The position numbers were made by a program, and so were the translations under genes. The notes under the pieces were generated by a model. It was not told where the DNA came from. It was given only the letters and a program-made list of their open reading frames with translations, and ran no database searches. A stretch of 7,293 nucleotides of DNA, from positions 1 to 7,293 of the forward strand of contig OMUE01000180.1 in assembly GCA_900314165.1 (NCBI GenBank). The letters are read 5' to 3'. Shown piece after piece: positions 5,308 to 7,293 of the stretch. Each line of letters starts with the position of its first letter. The stretch's first letter is position 1. Origin of the DNA: an uncultured Acidaminococcus sp. (GTDB lineage: Bacteria; Bacillota_C; Negativicutes; Acidaminococcales; Acidaminococcaceae).

Positions 5308-6423
5308 TTGAAATTGAAAAGATACTGGTTCAGATTCCTGATGACCAGCCTCATGAGCGCCTTGCCTCTGTGGGGGGAAGCTGCCCGGGAGGACGCTGCC
5401 TGGGAATATGGTGTACCAGGTTATGAAGAAGCTAAAGTCAATATCACTCAGGACGGGCCTACGTTATTGTTTTCTGATAGCCCGGAAATGGTGAAGAATT
5501 GTGGCATCATGTACCGGGATACAGTGTCCGGCAGCGTGCGGCTGTTTTTCCATCACGTAAACGATATGGACGAAACCCGGAAATTATCTGTAATCCTGCG
5601 CAGGGCTACCCGTCGTCCCAGCCTGGTAACGCTGGGGAAACATGGGGTGTCTCGGGCCAATGAAGACTGGCTGGAAGCGGGCAAGGAAGCCCAGCAGCGC
5701 TATTATGGGTCCGTTCCGAATGGAAAAAAGATTACTGTCGTCAGCAGCAAGGATCTGCTGAATGAAGGACGGGGTATGCTGATCCGCCCACAAGAACTGA
5801 TTACGGGCATTGTGGATCTGACCATAGACAAACCTGTGGAAGTATCCGTACTCATGACGCCTGTGGAGGCTGATTCCAAGATTTCCGCCCATCTGTATCC
5901 CATCCTGCCGCCTGATGAGGGTGGCCATGTGCTGCGTGGCACCTTTAAGGACGCAGACTGCCATGTGACGCTGGCCCAGCCCTTTGATGCGGATAAAGAC
6001 CAGATCTGGGGTATTACCCTGGCAGATGATACAAAAAATCCTTATGTGCGTGGGGTAGATGCCACTACCGGCAAAGCTGTAGTCAATTATGGAAACTACG
6101 GGGTCATGTACGACGTGAATTTTAAGACTCAGGGCCGGCGCAATACTGTCCTGCGTCTCAATCCCTACGGAGGGCCTTTTGCCGGTGTAGGCGTCTTGGA
6201 AGTGGCGAACCGTCCTGCCAGACATATCCAGCTGCCGGATAAGGCTATGTCCTTTGGTTGGGAGCATGATGGGGAGACCATGAAGCTGGGCACGATTCCC
6301 GCAGGGCAAAGCGGGGCCTTCCATTTTTCGCCACCCGGTTCTTCCAATCTGCCTGTGCGCTTGTTCTGGCAGGGAGACAAAGGCAGCAGGCGGGTTGATA
6401 GAAAATCTGCTACGAAAAAATAA
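5308..6423 (+). CDS. Exported protein of unknown function, TTG start
   Basis: I do not recognise a named family. The first 26 residues form a signal peptide: MKLKRYWFRF, a hydrophobic core with LMTSLMSALPL, and a likely cleavage site after GEAA. No other membrane segment is visible. The mature part (about 345 residues) is rich in short beta-strand patterns, glycine and proline, and has only two cysteines (65 and 218), which could form a disulfide. Conspicuous stretches are LLFSDSPEMVKNCGIMYRD and VRLFFHHVNDM near residues 53-86. These remind me of cell-surface proteins of Negativicutes, but I could not verify this. The C terminus is basic. The TTG at 5308 is preferred because GGAGG (5295-5299) lies eight bases upstream and the signal peptide then begins correctly; TTG at 5293 overlaps that site and TTG at 5305 is too close to it. 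No terminator is visible before the next gene. Confidence 0.85.
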   Translation: MKLKRYWFRFLMTSLMSALPLWGEAAREDAAWEYGVPGYEEAKVNITQDGPTLLFSDSPEMVKNCGIMYRDTVSGSVRLFFHHVNDMDETRKLSVILRRATRRPSLVTLGKHGVSRANEDWLEAGKEAQQRYYGSVPNGKKITVVSSKDLLNEGRGMLIRPQELITGIVDLTIDKPVEVSVLMTPVEADSKISAHLYPILPPDEGGHVLRGTFKDADCHVTLAQPFDADKDQIWGITLADDTKNPYVRGVDATTGKAVVNYGNYGVMYDVNFKTQGRRNTVLRLNPYGGPFAGVGVLEVANRPARHIQLPDKAMSFGWEHDGETMKLGTIPAGQSGAFHFSPPGSSNLPVRLFWQGDKGSRRVDRKSATKK

Positions 6424-6443
6424 TACAAATAAAACAAATGGAA

Positions 6444-6453
6444 AATAATTATT
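6444..6453. promoter_or_regulatory. AT-rich palindrome upstream of the rubrerythrin promoter
   Basis: AATAATTATT is a perfect ten-base palindrome nine bases upstream of the -35 box. Its position and base composition suit a site for a Fur/PerR-type regulator, which commonly controls rubrerythrin genes. It does not match the PerR consensus (7-1-7 arrangement) exactly, so this is a candidate only. In DNA this AT-rich such a palindrome may also be chance. Confidence 0.3.
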
Positions 6454-6461
6454 AATAACTC

Positions 6462-6490
6462 TTGACGATTTGAACAGTTTATATTATTAT
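6462..6490 (+). promoter_or_regulatory. Promoter of the rubrerythrin gene
   Basis: TTGACG (6462-6467) and TATTAT (6485-6490) are separated by 17 bases. The predicted start near 6497 gives a leader of about 50 bases. The leader holds an inverted repeat (ATTGATT 6511-6517 and AATCAAT 6522-6528, loop AATA) that ends six bases before the AGGAGG ribosome binding site at 6535-6540. Confidence 0.75.
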
Positions 6491-6548
6491 ATAGTTGTAA
6501 ATCATATAAGATTGATTAATAAATCAATAATTTTAGGAGGTTAAGACT

Positions 6549-7091
6549 ATGCCAGAATTGAAAGGTACCCAAACTGAAAAGAATTTACAAACCGCTTTTG
6601 CTGGTGAATCCCAAGCCTACAACAAATATGGCTACTATGCCAGCGTTGCTAAGAAGGAAGGCTATGAAAGAGTAGCTCAAAACTTCCTGGAAACTTCCGG
6701 AAATGAAAAGGAACATGCGAAAGTATGGTTCAAATATCTGCATGGCGGTTCCATTCCTGATACCATTACGAACCTGAAGGATGCTGCTGACGGCGAAAAC
6801 TATGAATGGACCGAAATGTACAAGGAATTCGCTGAAACCGCTGAAAAAGAAGGTTTCCCTGAATTGGCATACAAGTTTAAGGCTGTAGGCGCTATTGAAA
6901 AGCATCACGAAGAACGGTACAGAGCTCTGCTGAAGAAAGTAGAAGATGGCACCATGTTCACCCGCGAAGAAAAGACTGTATGGATCTGCGCTAACTGCGG
7001 CCATATCGTAGAAGCAAAAGTTGCTCCGAAAGTATGCCCTGTATGTGCTCATCCTCAATCCTTCTTCATGGTTAACTGCGAAGTATTCTAA
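6549..7091 (+). CDS. rbr: Rubrerythrin (peroxide-reducing diiron protein with rubredoxin-like domain)
   Basis: The 180-residue product has normal rubrerythrin length and domain order. A four-helix ferritin-like domain (about residues 1-135) carries Glu20, the ExxH motif E53KEH56, Glu86/Glu89 and a second ExxH motif at E117KHH120, the expected ligands of a diiron centre. A rubredoxin-like domain follows with an iron site formed by C147xxC150 and C163xxC166. Rubrerythrins reduce hydrogen peroxide to water in the cytosol of anaerobes, with electrons passing from the rubredoxin iron to the diiron site. The gene has a strong AGGAGG eight bases before the ATG, its own promoter and a very strong terminator. 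It faces the gene of a CxxC redox protein at the window edge, which suits an oxidative-stress region. High expression is inferred. Confidence 0.97.
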   Translation: MPELKGTQTEKNLQTAFAGESQAYNKYGYYASVAKKEGYERVAQNFLETSGNEKEHAKVWFKYLHGGSIPDTITNLKDAADGENYEWTEMYKEFAETAEKEGFPELAYKFKAVGAIEKHHEERYRALLKKVEDGTMFTREEKTVWICANCGHIVEAKVAPKVCPVCAHPQSFFMVNCEVF

Positions 7092-7146
7092 GAGACAAAA
7101 AAATAACGGTCATCCTTGCGGATGACCGTTATTTTTTTGTCTCTTA
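7089..7146. terminator. Bidirectional terminator containing both stop codons
   Basis: A perfect 27-bp stem (7089-7115 with 7120-7146) closes a TTGC loop. The core GC-rich part (AACGGTCATCC) is flanked by seven A and seven T residues, so each strand has a T tract directly after the core stem. The outermost triplet on each side is a stop codon: TAA of rubrerythrin (7089-7091) and, on the minus strand, TAA of the convergent gene (7144-7146). The palindrome is the whole intergenic region. Confidence 0.95.
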
Positions 7147-7293
7147 GTTGCTTGCTTCGTCTTTGTTTTCGGTTTCGTAAGCAGCGATGCAGTCATTGAT
7201 ATCAGCAATCAGAGCTTCTACATCAATACCGTGGGCAGCAGCACCCTGGCCGATGGTTTCAAAGTTTGCAGCCATGCAGCCGATGCAGCCTAA
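7144..7293 (-). CDS. Redox-disulfide protein, DUF1858-like (C-terminal part; 5' end outside the window)
   Basis: The minus strand is open from the window edge to the TAA at 7144-7146, encoding the last 49 residues. The visible part begins LGCIGCMAANFETIGQGAAA, a CxxC motif followed by the helix typical of the short DUF1858 / hybrid-cluster-protein-associated redox disulfide domain. It continues HGIDVEALIADIN, as these proteins do, and ends in an acidic tail (ETENKDEASN). Whole proteins of this type have only about 70-80 residues, so roughly a third is probably missing. Its role is likely thiol-disulfide exchange in the cytosol, but its partner is not known. It is convergent with rubrerythrin and shares its terminator. 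Confidence 0.75.
   Translation of the reverse strand, partial: LGCIGCMAANFETIGQGAAAHGIDVEALIADINDCIAAYETENKDEASN

Noticed and set aside
5169..5354. Minus-strand 61-codon frame upstream of the racemase
   Set aside because: It lies across the divergent promoter region and the antisense of the signal peptide, has no ribosome binding site, and its Asn/Tyr/Ser-rich translation looks like chance AT-rich DNA.

Overview
The window looks like chromosomal DNA of an anaerobic Firmicute, most plausibly a diderm Negativicute of the Acidaminococcus/Phascolarctobacterium kind. The grounds are roughly even GC, strong AGGAGG-type ribosome binding sites, sigma-A-like promoters, long-stem terminators with T tails, and a rubrerythrin facing a CxxC redox-disulfide protein. 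The lineage is an inference from gene content and style; no rRNA or marker gene is present.

Layout. Bases 1-90 hold a GC-rich palindromic repeat and the leader of a ComF-family phosphoribosyltransferase gene (91-771). A fragment of the same repeat family and a strong terminator follow (774-886). On the minus strand lie a small coiled-coil protein resembling the C-terminal part of a MerR regulator (918-1145) and, just upstream of it, an alpha/beta hydrolase that has lost its N-terminal third (1150-1872). The truncated end of the hydrolase abuts a composite repeat (1916-2085). After the repeat come a LysR-family regulator (2114-3001) and a MetQ/NlpA methionine-binding lipoprotein with its own promoter (3155-3991). 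Two terminators flank a third full copy of the repeat (4019-4152), and then a minus-strand tRNA-Leu(CAA) with a good promoter (4163-4304). Upstream of the tRNA on the same strand is a DapF-fold, PLP-independent amino-acid racemase (4305-5111). It is divergent from an exported protein of unknown function that starts at TTG (5308-6423). Rubrerythrin follows (6549-7091), convergent with the partial redox-disulfide protein gene at the window edge (7144-7293). One perfect palindrome forms the whole gap between these last two genes.

How the genes relate. The window is a set of short, mostly independent transcription units, each with a visible promoter or terminator, not one operon. The recognisable themes are methionine uptake (the binding protein only, no ATPase or permease here), amino-acid racemisation, and oxidative-stress defence (rubrerythrin with a thiol-redox partner).

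The most unusual signal is the GC-rich repeat. Three copies, in both orientations, keep the same order of hairpin, CCCCACCACCG block, hairpin and C-rich block, while the hairpin stems and loops differ. I see no defence system, CRISPR array, transposase, or convincingly new multi-gene system.
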